Both the position numbers and the translations under genes were made by a program. A stretch of DNA of 64,000 bases from Linanthus parryae (Eukaryota > Streptophyta > Magnoliopsida > Ericales > Polemoniaceae): positions 17,011,718 to 17,075,717 of the forward strand of contig JALGPY010000004.1 in assembly GCA_023055425.1 (NCBI GenBank). The letters are read 5' to 3'. Of the stretch, positions 44,601-56,686 are shown piece by piece. The notes beneath the pieces were generated by a model. That model worked only from the letters and a program-made list of their open reading frames with translations. It was not told where the DNA came from and searched no databases. How positions within the stretch are numbered: position 1 is the stretch's first letter; the number at the start of each line of letters is the position of its first letter.

Positions 44601-46064
44601 AAACCAAACTGAGGAGAGACACGAGTTGGGTCAACATCGACTGTGATCTGCTCGTATCTGGGAGTTATCTCAGAAACATTTTCGGCGAGGGCAGGAAGAG
44701 AACCTCTTAAGCACCAGCAGAAGAATTCGCGGTAACGATCATGTCCTTCGACGAGGACTTCTTCTGAATATGAACCATCTCTACTAGGGTACAGCTTTGG
44801 AAAAATATCGAACATTTTCAATGCGCGTAGTGTAAGGCCTGGCTGTAAACTTTCTCCGATCGTCGCATATCAGAATCCATGAGCACTTGGGGAGATTGGT
44901 CCTGTACCATCGGGCGGCTCTCCCACTAGGAAGTGCATTCTGCGCACCTGGAACGCTCCATTTACTGGGACCTGAAGGAACAGGGGCGTAAGAAGGCCAT
45001 CTTTCAAAAACCCACATGGTAAGAAATGAAATGTTGGCAAAAGTCAACACATCAAGACGCCCACGTGACTCCTCAATCGCGACCACCAGCTGGTCTAACC
45101 GATGATATAGGGCGCCTAGTACTAAAGGCCCAAGTGCGACTTTCTGGACAAGGGACAACTTAACAGCAAGGGGCAGAACATGATAAAAGACCCCATCATG
45201 AGGATGACCGTCGATCAAATACCTCGACAACCAGACACAGAGAAAGCCGCACAAGGTCAGATGATACCCTTTTCCGTCAATATGATTCTTCGCTTCTGGA
45301 TCATTATTCAGTATTTCTTTGGTGATCTTACTATTCGCATAGTCGCGAAAGATGTATTGTACCAACTTTCCCCAAGTGTTCTTCGCAGAGGTCTCAACTA
45401 GATGCCATTCGGGAAGTACTTCCGCATATGTCCAACCAGTAGAAATTTTCTTCAACTCGGTCAAACACTCCTCCATTTGCGCATAAAGAGTGAGCTCGGG
45501 ACCAGGTTTCAAAGCGCTTAACGGATCCACTTCGCCCATAGGAGAAAGTTCATATCAAATTTGAACATCTTCCAAAGTGGGGGCAGCCTCAAATTCAGCA
45601 AAGTGAAAAGTATGGGTTGCAGGTGAGTAGCGAGAAAGAAGGTTTAGAAGCATGGTCTGATCCAGCTTCACGGAAGCACCCTTCATAGCCCTAACAGCAA
45701 AATAAATCCCAGCATTGTCTAGTGTGATAGCATGGTGAGTTAATACATGATCAATCCACTCATCCATCAAATCCATCTTTTGTACGAAGGCCTGGGTAGA
45801 AATTTCAGTATGGGGGAAGAACCCATTTTCAACTCCTAATCTTACCACATCCTTGGAATCAATTAACTCCAACATGGGTGGAGTGGTAAGGGGGCTCAGC
45901 GTTAGCAAATCTCCAGAGGCGGGAGCCCGTAGATTCTTTACTTTAACCCTAGCATGATAAAAGTCTTTCCCACCTAGATAGGGGGCTTTCTTCCATAAGG
46001 TTTTAGGCAGATCAGGAATTTCTTCAGGTTCTTTAACAGATTTGGAACCTTTTGTCTTGGCCAT
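41647..46064 (-). pseudogene. Antisense plant mobile domain gene of element E
   Basis: Exons parallel those of element A: 46064-44198, 44120-43643, 43571-43176, about 43099-42995, 42915-42197 and 42122-41647. Start MAKTKGSKSVKEPEE; PMD region with FHFAEFEAAPTLEDVQ, GYHLTLCGFLCVWLSRYLI and LTMWVFERWPSYAP; acidic KDKGKGRMSGK region; end LIKDLF against LIKNLF in A. Damage: TGA after TLEDVQI (about 45553), frameshift near 44800, stops near 43902 and 41917, and one acceptor changed from CAG to CTG (near 43100). The damage is scattered while exon limits and coding similarity persist, so it was a functional gene before decay. Confidence 0.8.
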
Positions 46065-46066
46065 TT

Positions 46067-46521
46067 CTGCAGAAAATCAAGAAAAAAGGGGGGAGAAATA
46101 AACTCACCTTTAGTTCAGATTAAGGAAGCAGTTTTGGGTTTGTTTTGAAATTAGAGGAAGATGAACAGCTCTGGATCAGTTCTGGGTTTAGAATCTCAGA
46201 ATTTAAGAAGTTTATTGTTGAAAATCGTTTCAATCTGGCGTTTTAATCTTTTAGGGTTTAAGAGGAACCTTTTCCGCAGTTTCGAATAAGGGCGTATTCC
46301 AAACAGTTCTGGGTTTTCAGATTCAAGACAGTTCAAAGGATATGGAATACATTAAATTGAGCAAAGCCAACCTTGTTTCGATGAAGCAAGTCAAAGAAGA
46401 CGGTTGGAAAGGAAGAATTAATTATTGATTATATGTATTTGCTCTTGAAGGCTCTCAGGCAACATCCACCTTAGAGAGAGAAGTAATACTCTGCAACAAT
46501 GGAGGGCATGAGGTATATATT
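46067..46521 (-). promoter_or_regulatory. Promoter and 5'UTR intron of the antisense gene in element E
   Basis: TATA-type AATATATACC at about 46511-46521 and a 5'UTR intron 46371-46067 with the same donor context as element A and an acceptor CTGCAG two bases before the ATG. Confidence 0.55.
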
Positions 46522-46787
46522 AAAAAAACCACTGAGGATTCGCGTCCTTTCAGTGGTTGAATCACAACCGTCACTGTCGAATCGCGCAATCACAGGTCGA
46601 TGCTGACGTGACGCCTAAAACCCTAATATAACAGACGGAACGACTCTAGGGATCCTATTTCATAATGGCACGCACAGGGGCTGATTTTGCGTGTATTAGA
46701 ATTGGTGCGTGGCGACGACGCGTGCACTGGTTTTTGCGCATTGAAGCCTATCTCGCTAGGCGTCTCCACGCGCAAAAAGGGGGCTTA

Positions 46788-47399
46788 TGTAGATAGTGCT
46801 TTCCAGACAAACATATCATAGCCACGTGGCGATCATCCAGCACACCTAGCTGTGCTCCACACACACACTGGATCACCATCCGCGCTGATCCACGTGGGGG
46901 CTGCGAGACAGGGCCCTCGCACACCACCACATGGGACTTGTAGGGACTTAGTGGTTTGGAGGCTAGAGTAATTCATGTTGCGCGCGAGAGACAACCAAGC
47001 CCGTGCGCGACCCTTAGTAACTGCTTTGAGAGATTTATGGCACGATCCGTAGACCCGGTCAACCTCATAACGGTTCCGATATACGCGGACGAAGTGCGTA
47101 ACGGTCCTTATATATACGCCAAACGTGCCGTTGTGGTTAAGGTAATTAAGTCGCCATTTATGGGTGCATTAACCCACTACAATGGTCATATTCTCCACTA
47201 TATATAGGATCGTTAACCCTTCCTTGCATAGGACGAATCACCTGAACTACGCGGAAGCTCTGCCAAAATTCTGTCTCTCTCTCATACAGTTGCTATTGCC
47301 TTACTCTCTCCCTACACACAGCCCTACTCTTCCTGTGTTCTTCTTATCCCCTATTATTGGTGTACATTGAATCTTCCTTAAAGGATTCTCCCGTACACA
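46788..47399 (+). repeat. Element E LTR 2 (shared by two units)
   Basis: 612 bp, preceded by AAAAAGGGGGCTTA (polypurine tract of unit 1) and followed by TTTGGTGAACCC (primer site of unit 2 at 47402-47419, one base changed). It therefore serves as 3' LTR of one unit and 5' LTR of the next. Confidence 0.92.
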
Positions 47400-47439
47400 T
47401 TTGGTGAACCCGATGTGAAACTTACCACTGCAAGCAGCC

Positions 47440-50041
47440 ATGTCTCATGACGAAGATGTCAGCAACAGATCTCCCTCCATTGAGACGACCTCGAGAGGGG
47501 AGACCCGCCACGATTCCGCGGCAACCGGCGGAACTCCGACCTTGGAGACCTTGAGCGCCACCATTCAAAACCACGCGAAAGCTCTTCAGGCCCAATCCGC
47601 ACAGATGGCTCAAATAATGGCCATTTTGGGAACTCTTTCCCCGAATTCGGCATCGGGAGCAGCTGTCTCTCAAGGAGGAGGAACCTCTACCACCCAAGGG
47701 ACAGAGGTAACACCTACACCGCCTAATCCTAATTTGCAAACCCCACCAGCAATGGTGCAACCACCTTCCGTCCAGGGACAAACGGCCCAAATACCGTCCC
47801 TTATCTCGCATATTTCCCAACTGCCAGCTGTTGTCTCCAATATCTCTTCATAGTATCTCTTGCCTCCTCCGCCGGTACCCCTAACCAATGTAGCTTACAC
47901 CCCTATCCTTACCGCGGCATATGCGTCTCCGCCGGCTGCAACCCTTCCTCCTGCTGTGGGAGGGAGCACACTAGAAAGTATGACGACTTTGCAGCGACGC
48001 ATAGAGACCTTCCTGGCCAATCAACCTTTTGCGGACACCATCATTCCGAAGGTCGATAATGCCCCTCCTATCCCGCGGGAGATTTATCTGATGCCCAATC
48101 CTGTAGGGTACAAGGCCCCTAAGTGGGACAAGTTCGAAGATGTTAAGGCGAATGCTCACGAACACGTCATGCGCTTTATTGACGTAATGGGACCATATGG
48201 GGATGACCCCAATTTGCTAATGCGCGAGTTCCCAAAATCTTTGGGAAACGTGGCCTACAAGTGGTATAGAACGCTGGAGGCTGGATCTGTCATCACTTGG
48301 GACGACATGGTCCAGAGGTTCTACACAAAGTTCTTCCAGATGGAGGAGATGGTTAAAGTGATACATGTCTCGCGTATGTATCATAAGCGCGATGAGGATT
48401 GTGTCACCTTCATCAAGAAGTTCAGAGCCAAATCGTTAGAGTACAGGGATGAGGTGCTCGAGGGCAGGCTCGTGGAGATATGTCTACAAGGCATGCGAGA
48501 TGAGTACAAGGGTATGTTAATTAATTTACAAACCCCCACTTTCTCAAATTTAATTGAATTTACCAAGAACATAGAGCCTATAATGGAAAGGCAAAAGAAG
48601 AAACACGCCCCTGAGCGATCTCCGGGGGGACCCACTTTCAAGATTGGGAGATTCAGTTACAAGAGGGGGCGTGAAGCTGAGGTTAACACAGTTTTGCCAC
48701 ACAAGCAGCCCAGGGTTGCAACCTCGGATGTGCCACCTCTACCATGCTCGTTAGAGGAAGTGATTGTTCTGTGCAAACAGTGGCGCAAATATGGGGTTTT
48801 GCCTCCGCTCGAAAGGATACCCTCGAAGAAGATGATGAGAGACCCGAAGTGCTGTGAGTGCCACGGAAAGATTATGCACCCCACAGCTGACTGCAAGAAG
48901 CTTAGGCACCTTGTGAGTCGAAAAATGAAAGAAGGGGAGTTAATTGTTAGTGATCAGAGGCAGGATGTGCGCAATAATCCGCTGCCAGCCCATGCAGAGC
49001 AAGAGCCAAAAGACAAAGAGGTAGCCATTATTGCAATCATGGACCTTGAAGAGACTGCGGGAGATGGTCTGCACATCATTGATGAAGTCCATGACGAGGA
49101 AGATTATAGTATGGAAACTGAGGATGAGCGTGCTAACAGGATGAAAGGCTCGCACGGCTTCATAAATTCTTTGACGATATGAACTTTTCGGAGAAATGCC
49201 GGAAAGAAATGACAAAAGCAATTCTCAGGGTAGCAGAAGACTTCGAAGAAGACATCGTTGTTTCCAATGGGAAAGTTTCCAGGGTGTCTCGCTCAGCAGA
49301 GAAGATAATGACTTTCTCCGCAAGTGACAAGAAGACGGATTCGAGTCATTAGAAGCCCTTGTATGTGACAGCGGTGATTAACGATGTTGAGTTCAAGAGG
49401 GCATTTGTCGATGGGGGAGCAGCCATTAATGTGGTCTCGTCAACACGCTGAAGTTGGAAGGAATCCCAGAGAAGAAGATCGTTAGGCGCCCGTCCTCGTT
49501 GATGGGATTCGGGAGTGATTCCAGGATGACGATGGGATGGATTCGTCTGGGTATCCAGATAGGAAAGATCAAGTGTTCGGCCAAGTTCTATGTCATTGAT
49601 GCGAATACTACGTATCACATGATCATAGGGCGATCCTGTATTCACCGCTTCGACGCGGTTCCCACAACAGCTCACCAAGTAATGAAGGCCATATGGAATG
49701 GTAGGGTAGTCGAGATACCAGCTTCGGTGAACCCCTTTAATTTGAACGAAGCGCATCTCACTGAAGCAGTATGGTTCACGAAAATGGCGGATGAGAAAAT
49801 GTCGGGACCATTCAATCCGACTCCTCTGCCTCGATGGGAAGACATCAAGGATCAGTCACCAGCAAGAGTAATGGTGACGAGGGGGAATGCCAATGAAAAG
49901 GTTCCCACATGCGAAGAGGCGTCACAGGTCGCCTACGAAAGGAAGAATGTGTACACTTTGGAAAGGGTGGTAAAGCATGACCATAAGGGCAAGGAGATAG
50001 AAAGTTTCTACTCCAATGGAAAGAAGTGCTACTGCAAATGA
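47440..50041 (+). pseudogene. Element E gag-protease, unit 2 (broken)
   Basis: MSHDEDVSNRSPSIETTSR start; a TAG at about 47851 followed in frame by 47860-49182, a frameshift near 49160, a stop near 49350, and the protease region (AFVDGGAAINVVSS near 49402, with a nearby 1-base loss). It keeps the zinc motif CECHGKIMHPTADC and ends in UGA with AGG-TGC-GCG following. Confidence 0.92.
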
Positions 50042-50634
50042 AGGTGCGCGGGGGTACCCCCATCCGAGCATGGGGATATCCCGGGGCAAATCTGTCAACT
50101 TGAACAAGGTCCGGAGGAGGACAAGCTGAAGCCAGAGGTTTTGGAGGACAAGTTGAAAGAAGCGCAAGAGGTGATGGACTTATCTCACCAAGTGGAGCAT
50201 CAGGGGGTGTGAAACTATGCAGACAACACCTCACTGTTGGCTATTTCTGGCCCACAATGGAGGCAGATTGTCGCACCAAGGTGAAAAGATGTCAGGAATG
50301 TCAATTCAAGGGCAACCTGGTGCATGCTCCTGCTGTAGACTTACATGCATTAGGAACATCGTGGCCATTTCATACTTGGGCCCTAGATTTTATTGGTCCC
50401 ATTCGACCGGCCTCGCATGGAAACCAGTTCATTTTGACCGCGACAGAGTTGTTTACCAAGTGGGTGGAGGCAGTACCGCTCAAAACAGCAAATGCGCTCT
50501 CAGTGGTTAATTTTTTTCAAGAAAACATCATATACCAGTTTGGAATCCCCAACACTGTCCTCTCGGATAATAGAACTCCTTTTGTAAATCGCCAAGTGGC
50601 CGTGAAGCTGGCAGAATACAACATAAGGCAAGTT
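50042..50634 (+). pseudogene. Element E pol remnant, unit 2
   Basis: The linker after the UGA runs to KLKEA and then jumps directly to the integrase (VMDLSHQVEH, GYFWPTMEADCRTKVKRCQE, LDFIGPIRPASHGNQF, LSDNRTPFVN). RT and both RNaseH domains are gone. The junction AAGAAGCGC (50157-50165) is present at both ends of the missing segment in unit 1 (36409 and 38966), so the deletion used a 9-bp microhomology. Confidence 0.9.
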
Positions 50635-51395
50635 AATGTCACCGTCGATTAAATTAATTACTGAATATTTCATTTAATCGACCTCTTCCAAATTCCTTGA
50701 TCCTTACCACTTAACTTATTTGATATGTCTAGATTACCAAGTACTCTACCTGCAGGGTTTGACATAATCAAAACTTATAAGCTTCATCAAGGGGATATCA
50801 TCAATCTCATAACCGGGACATGGATTCCTTCGATATATCAATTTACCATGGACTCAATAGTATCATCAAACTCATCGAGGTTATTGATTCCATAGGAATC
50901 TCACTTACTTGACTTGTCAAAGAAATAACTACCAAATACATGTGCACATGTCATATCTTAGGTTTAAGAGCATAAGTAATCATAATAACCATGACACATA
51001 GCTTGTCTTATTATGTCAGTACAAAGACAATGATCTCAACTTGGTCCTGTTCAATATACACAAAGTATACTAGCACATTGAGTTGAAACTATAGTATGAA
51101 CTATACTGTTCCAGTAGCCAAGACAGACCTACTAAAACAATGTGCTACAATCGTTCCGATGGTTTTTCTAATTCCATCTAGATTGTGAACTCACTTCTTT
51201 CATTCCACAAGAACCGAAGATAAGATCTTCTGTGTGTAAGCTAGACTCTACACACCAGATCTTCTAATATGTAGAACAATAGACAACTATGCACAATAAT
51301 AATATAATGCAAAAACATTGCCCAAAACCATTCTCATAAATATCAAATCATATAATTCAATACAAAAAGCATGGCTTTTAGTATTCAATCCAACA
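50635..51395 (-). repeat. Element F 3' LTR, inner part
   Basis: Matches about 57215-57963 (ATTAAATTAATTACTGA, TTTAATCGACCTCTTCC, GTATTCAATCCAACA). About 20 bp of LTR next to the breakpoint are missing or altered, consistent with a deletion that removed the right end of element E. Confidence 0.9.
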
Positions 51396-51410
51396 ATCTC
51401 CCAATAAGAC

Positions 51411-53033
51411 TCAAAGCCATGCAGGAACACACCTCAAACCCATTCCCTCTACGTGACCATCAAAAGCCTTAGTTGTCAAACACTTCGTAAATGGGTCTGC
51501 AAGGTTATCCGCTGATGCAATCTTCATCACTGCCACATCACCTCTGTGCACGAATTCTCTAATCAAATGATACTTATGCTCTATGTGTTTTCCTTTCTTG
51601 TGAGCTCTTGGTTCCCTTGAGTTTGCAACCGCGCCGCTATTATCGCAATAAAGCGTCATAGCCGGTTGTGAACTCGGTACCACTCCAAGATCCATTAGAA
51701 AGTTTCTGAGCCAAACAGCTTCCTTAGCAGCTTCCAAAGCAGCCACATATTCAGCTTCCATGGTGGAATCAGCAATGCCAGATTGCTTGATGCTCCTCCA
51801 TTTAATGGCTCCACCTCCTAATGTGAAAACATATCCAGAGGTAGACTTCCTAGAATCCCTATCTGACTGAAAATCTGAGTCTGTGTACCCGATGGGTACA
51901 AGAGTATTTTCATGATAAACCGACATATAGTCTCGAGTCCTTTTCAGGTACTTCAATATATGTTTTACCGCAGTCCAATGTTCTCTGCCAGGGTTAGACT
52001 GATATCTACTAACCATGCCAACAGCAAAGCAAATATCCGGTCTAGTAGATAACATCGCATACATGAGGCTTCCTACTGCAAAAGCATAAGGAACTGCTTT
52101 CATGCTTTCCATCTCATCAGGTGTCTTAGGAAACTGATCCTTAGATAGACTGATTCCATGTCTTAAAGGGATCAACCCTTTCTTAGATTCCTGCATGCTA
52201 TACCTTTCGAGAACAGTATCAATATAATTGGCTTGTGACAAGCCCAACATCCTATTTTTCCGATCTCGCATAAGCTTGATCCCTAAAGCGTCTGCTTCTC
52301 CCAAGTCTTTCATATCAAATTGACTTGATAACCATACCCACACACTAGATAATACACCCACATTGTTTCCAATGACCAATATATCATCAACGTAAAGTAT
52401 CAAGAATACCACCATGTTTTCCTTACACTTCTTGTACACACACGGCTCATCCAGACATTGATCAAAACCAAAAGATTTGATTGCCTGATCAAAACGGATG
52501 TTCCATGATCTAGATGCCTGCTTAAGTCCATAAAAATACCTCTTAATCTTGCACAACTTGTGCTCTTGGCCCTTAGCTACGAATCCTTTTGGTTGCATCA
52601 TATAAATGCACTCATCAAGACTTCCATTAAGGAAAGTTGTCTTGACATCCATTTGCCAAATTTCGTAATCGAAATGAGCCGCAATGGACAAGAGAATCCT
52701 GATAGAATTAATCATGGCTACTGGCGAAAAATTTTCCTCATAGTCGATCCCTTCTTTCTGAGTAAAACCTTTCTCAACAAGCCTTGCATTGAAGGTTTCA
52801 ACCTTCCCGTCTACCCCTCTATTTTTCTTGTAAGTACACTTACACCCGATGAGTTTTACCCCATCTGTTGGATCTACAAGATCCCAGACCTGATTGGAGT
52901 ACATAGACTCCAACTCAGAAATCATAGCCTTTTTCCACTTTTCTGCATCCGTACTTCCAACAGCTTCATTATAGTTACTGGGATCAGTATCATGTTCATC
53001 AGGGACCTTGTCAAAAGACTCTCCAAAGTACAT
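51411..53033 (-). CDS. Element F reverse transcriptase-RNaseH frame
   Basis: 540 codons without a stop: a Ty1/copia RT (WKKAMISELESMYSNQVWDL, WQMDVKTTFLNGSLDECIYM, LYVDDILVIGNN, ARPDICF-like TRPDICFAVG) and RNaseH (IGYTDSDFQSDRDSRKSTSG, STMEAEYVAA, CDNSGAVANS, HIEHKYHLIREFV, ADNLADPFTK). The first ATG lies downstream of the true pol start, since upstream pol pieces are broken. Some catalytic surroundings are altered (FNARLVEKGF), so activity is doubtful, but the frame is strikingly long for an old element. Confidence 0.9.
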   Translation of the reverse strand: MYFGESFDKVPDEHDTDPSNYNEAVGSTDAEKWKKAMISELESMYSNQVWDLVDPTDGVKLIGCKCTYKKNRGVDGKVETFNARLVEKGFTQKEGIDYEENFSPVAMINSIRILLSIAAHFDYEIWQMDVKTTFLNGSLDECIYMMQPKGFVAKGQEHKLCKIKRYFYGLKQASRSWNIRFDQAIKSFGFDQCLDEPCVYKKCKENMVVFLILYVDDILVIGNNVGVLSSVWVWLSSQFDMKDLGEADALGIKLMRDRKNRMLGLSQANYIDTVLERYSMQESKKGLIPLRHGISLSKDQFPKTPDEMESMKAVPYAFAVGSLMYAMLSTRPDICFAVGMVSRYQSNPGREHWTAVKHILKYLKRTRDYMSVYHENTLVPIGYTDSDFQSDRDSRKSTSGYVFTLGGGAIKWRSIKQSGIADSTMEAEYVAALEAAKEAVWLRNFLMDLGVVPSSQPAMTLYCDNSGAVANSREPRAHKKGKHIEHKYHLIREFVHRGDVAVMKIASADNLADPFTKCLTTKAFDGHVEGMGLRCVPAWL

Positions 53034-54650
53034 GTATATGTCTGGTTTACGAGAAACCCCCCACTAGGACGAGGCTGTACTTGTGATTCACCAGCAGTAA
53101 CATTTTCCCCACTGCTCGGTTGCGGCGTAATGTCACTACTTTCTTGTGGATCACTAGTATTGTCATTTCCCCCACTTCCCTCTTGCGGTGGGATGTCAAC
53201 ACTATTTTTTTGTGTATCACGAGTATCTACATTTATCCAACCACCGAAAAGTAGTTGAATGTCGATATCATTTTATTGTGGTATTTCCTCTTGTACAGTT
53301 GGTATATCATGACCTTGGGCTACTTGATTTCCTCGCATTTCTTCCAGAACAATTTTACTTTTAGGCTTGTGATCCATAATATAGTCTTCCTCTAAGAATC
53401 TTGCATTGGTGCTACAATGACTTTCTGATCCTTCGGACTATGAAATAAACCACCCTTTGTTCCTTTAGGGTATCCTACAAAGACACATACTTCTGTCCTT
53501 GATTCTAACTTACATGTGTTCCCCTTCAGCACATGTGCTGGACTACCACAAATCCGAACATGTCGTAAACTAGGCTTGCGCCCAGTCCAAAGTTCTATGG
53601 GTGTAGTTGGTACTGACTTAGACGAAACCAAGTTCAGAATATATGCAGCTGTCTCTAAAGCATTCCCCCGAAAGGAAGTTGGTAAATTCTAATAACTCAT
53701 CATGGATCTCACCATTTCTAAAAGATTCCTATTCCTTCGCTCTGCCACACCATTCTGTTGTGGCATATTTGGAGCAGACAACTGAGATTGAATCCCTTGT
53801 TCCTTTAAGTAATCCCTGAATTGTCCCAAGAGGTAATCGCCACCTCGATCAGATCAAAATGACTTGATATATTTTAGCAGACGCTTCTCTGATTCTGCCT
53901 TAAAAATCTTAAATTTCTCAAAGGCCTCAGACTTACGCCGCATCAAATAAATATATCCATATCTGGAGTAATCATCAATAAAAGTAATGAAAAATCTCCC
54001 CTCGCTTGGACATTCATTGGTCCACAAACATCTGAATGGATAAGCTCCAACAGTTCTTTGGCCATATTGCCCTTTGCCAAAAATGGCCTCTTGGTCATCT
54101 AACTTTCTAAACATGACTCACATGCTGGTAGTGCCTCCACTTTTAATGAACCTAATGGTCGATTCTGAACCAGCCTTTGTATTATGTTTATATTGATATG
54201 ACCAAATCGTAAATGCCGAAGATATGTTTGGTTTATCTCGCAAGGTTCCTTTCTCTTTTTAGGTGAGCTATCCGAGTTATTCAGTTCATATAGCTGCGCT
54301 ATGGGAGTCTCAGGATTTATAATGTAAAGACCATTCACCAATGTACCAGAACAAATAAAACGTTTATTTTTCTTAATAACCACAGAGTCATTAAAATAAA
54401 CTGCATATTCATTCTTAACCAACGTAGAAACTGAAATTCAATTCCTTCTAATGGAAGGTACATAAAGACAATCTTTCAAAACTAAAATCCTATCATTCCC
54501 AAAATGTAAGAAAAAAAATTCCTATTGCAACTGCAGCTACTTTATTTGTGTTGCCCAAGTGTAGATAAATCTCGCCATCACTAAGCTGTCTGGTTTCCTG
54601 GAACCCCTGCAATGAATTGTAGACTTGGTCAGTGGCTCCCGAATCTACAC
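53034..54650 (-). pseudogene. Element F protease/integrase region (broken)
   Basis: 54422-54099: pre-integrase region (GLYIINPETP, LRHLRFGHININIIQRLV, CESCLES). 54114-53854: integrase core start (FFITFIDDYSRYGYIYLMRR). 53631-53392: integrase end (TTPIELWTGRKPSLRHVRI, VFVGYPKGTKGG). Frameshifts and stops lie between the pieces. The linker to RT (53380-53034) is repetitive (TCCCCCACT...CTTGTGG). Confidence 0.88.
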
Positions 54651-54658
54651 ACCAGGTT

Positions 54659-55521
54659 CTAGTAGATCGAACCTGAGTTGTTCTGGATTGGACGAGTCAG
54701 AAACTTTGGACATTGCTTCTTCCAATGCCCTCTCTGGTTACAGAGGAAACACTTGCCTTTCGGCTTTCCCAATGTCTGCTGAGGAGCAAGTTCTTGTTGT
54801 GGCCCACGAGCTATTCCTTGAGGTGCCGGAGAAACCTTCATAACTACTGGTTGTACAACTTTCTTCTTCTTCTTAGCCCTAGGGTTAGAAGTAGAAGTCT
54901 TTTCAGCCACCATTACATTAACCGGTTTCTGTAGGAGTCCCTCAGCTGCTTGAAGCTCCTTTAACAATTCGGCTAATGAAGAAGTCTTTTTGTTCATATT
55001 ATAATTTAGCCGAAAACTGTTAAATGAATCAGACAGCGTCATGAGCAGGATATCGACCTGAGTTTCCTCATCAATTACCGCTCCAATGATCTCTAGTTCA
55101 CCTAGAAGACTTATCATCTTCAGAACATGATCCCTTACAGAGGATCCTTCAACCATTTTTGTGTTCATGAGGTTTTTCATAGCAACCTGCCTGGCAGCAT
55201 GATCCTGATCCCCAAACATCTCTTTGAGGTTCTCCATGATCTCAAGGGTAGAGCCTATGTTCTCATGCTGATGCTGCAACACATTAGACATGAGCCTAAT
55301 ATGTAGAATTTAGCCATCTGATCGGCTTTCTGCCACCTCTTATAAGGCTTGTCCTCTTCATCAGAAGCCCCTTCTAGAGGTTCTGTTGGACATTCCTCAA
55401 GAAGCACAAATTTGCAATCCTCATCAGTTAGCATAATATTCAAATTCCTCTTCCAATCAATATAGTTTGATCCAGTGAGTTTGTTTTGATTCAAGAGAAT
55501 AGAGTTGAATGAGTTCGACAT
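54659..55521 (-). pseudogene. Element F gag (frameshifted)
   Basis: The probable start is MSNSFNSILLNQNKLTGSNY at 55521, followed by the UBN2/DUF4219-type gag (WKRNLNIMLTDEDCKFVL). A frameshift near 55290 joins MSNVLQHQHENIGSTLEIME ... LKELQAAEGLLQK and a zinc knuckle CFLCNQRGHWKKQC. Only one frameshift is evident. Confidence 0.88.
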
Positions 55522-55626
55522 TTTGAACCTGAGAATCATGTAAATAAAACATATAAGGGAAATGTAAACCACCAGTAGTCTAACACACATAAAAGTAGTA
55601 TGCCACGATGGGTGGACGTCTACCAT

Positions 55627-56686
55627 TCATTTAATAGTTAGACATGGTACCTTTGGTCCTGCAAGTCATAGCAGTGACTCCGATGGGGAGGATACTATAA
55701 CTTACATTTAAGTGTATACCATCATTTTACTTATAAACCCATTACCCCATTACATGCTTCTCAGATGGAGAGATTACACATAAACAGTAACTATTAGAAG
55801 TATCCTAATAGGAATTTATACCAATGATACTGTAGTGGTTATGTTTGATAAGAAGGTTAACTCCAAGTCTAACCCGCACAACCAACTACATCACTTATAA
55901 ATCAATGATGGAGACCGCGGGATCTAGCCGCACTAGACTCCCTCTCCCACTTACTTGTTTGAACAATTTAATACAAATTAAATTATTTATCCATGTTGTC
56001 CATGATTAAAATGCAAGCGTTCACAATAATCATACACATAGATACAATCAAACACATAATAAGCATTCAACCACACACATCCCTACTATTATGGTCCAAG
56101 CTTCATTATCCGTGCTATCTTGCTTCAGTCCCATATTTTCTGAGATCGACCTTTCAGAGTTTCCGGCCGATCCGACTCGGCGCTGAGTTGGCTGGGGGTT
56201 TTCAGGGGGCAGCGTGCCCCTGATAGGGTGCGATTTCTGGGGTGCAATTTATGTACATCGTTTGCAAACCGACGTGCCCTTTTTCTGCAAATCGCCATGC
56301 CATTTTCGGCCTTCTGTCTGCACTATAATAACAGTAACCCTACCCTCCATGGATTTCGCAAATCAGTCTATAACAGTGTACCGGAAACTGCTACAGACTT
56401 ACAATGCCTCCAAGGAGTTCAGAAGTTCAACTAAAACTGGAATAAGAGAACCTAGGGTTTATTATTACAGATTACAGATTTCATCCATGAAAAACAGCGT
56501 GGGAAGCAAAACCAAATCAAACCACTTACATCAAAAATTATGACCATAATAGCAGGACACGATTCAATCTGCAAAACAGAGTTAGACATCGCAATCTTCC
56601 TACTCTAACATGCATAAGCGGTTCGATTATTGGACAACATGGATATATAGCAGATATGCAGAATCGAACGGGGATCTGATACCAAT
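55627..56686 (-). other. Element F 5' untranslated region and primer site
   Basis: No gene. At 56674-56686 the minus strand reads ATTGGTATCAGAT, a near match to the initiator-Met tRNA site (TGGTATCAGAGC) used by copia elements, directly inside the 5' LTR. Confidence 0.75.

Larger units (their letters stand above)
33048..47399 (+). mobile_element. Element E, first unit: Tat-lineage Ty3/gypsy (decayed)
   Basis: LTR 33048-33660, primer site 33663-33680, broken gag and pol (33701-39955), hairpins (40027-40104), tandem repeats (40140-40450), antisense gene (46064-41647), polypurine tract, LTR 46788-47399. Same architecture as element A in the opposite orientation. The two LTRs have many differences, so it is much older than A. 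The right LTR is immediately followed by another primer site and gag, so this is the first unit of a tandem. Confidence 0.93.
47400..50634 (+). mobile_element. Element E, second unit (truncated internal region)
   Basis: Contains the primer site, gag-protease and a pol with a 2.56-kb internal deletion, and breaks off inside the integrase at 50634 (ATAAGGCAAGTT), where the other copies continue TGCTCCACGCC. The antisense gene, repeats and third LTR are missing. The sequence that follows is the inner part of the element F LTR. Confidence 0.9.

Noticed and set aside
33048..47399. Element E as a simple single insertion with its own target duplication
   Set aside because: TCTCA precedes the left LTR, but the right LTR continues directly into a primer site and gag, so no right duplication exists; the tandem model fits better.
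52560..53258. Frame of 232 codons on the plus strand
   Set aside because: Antisense shadow of the copia RT and linker of element F; no conserved motif.
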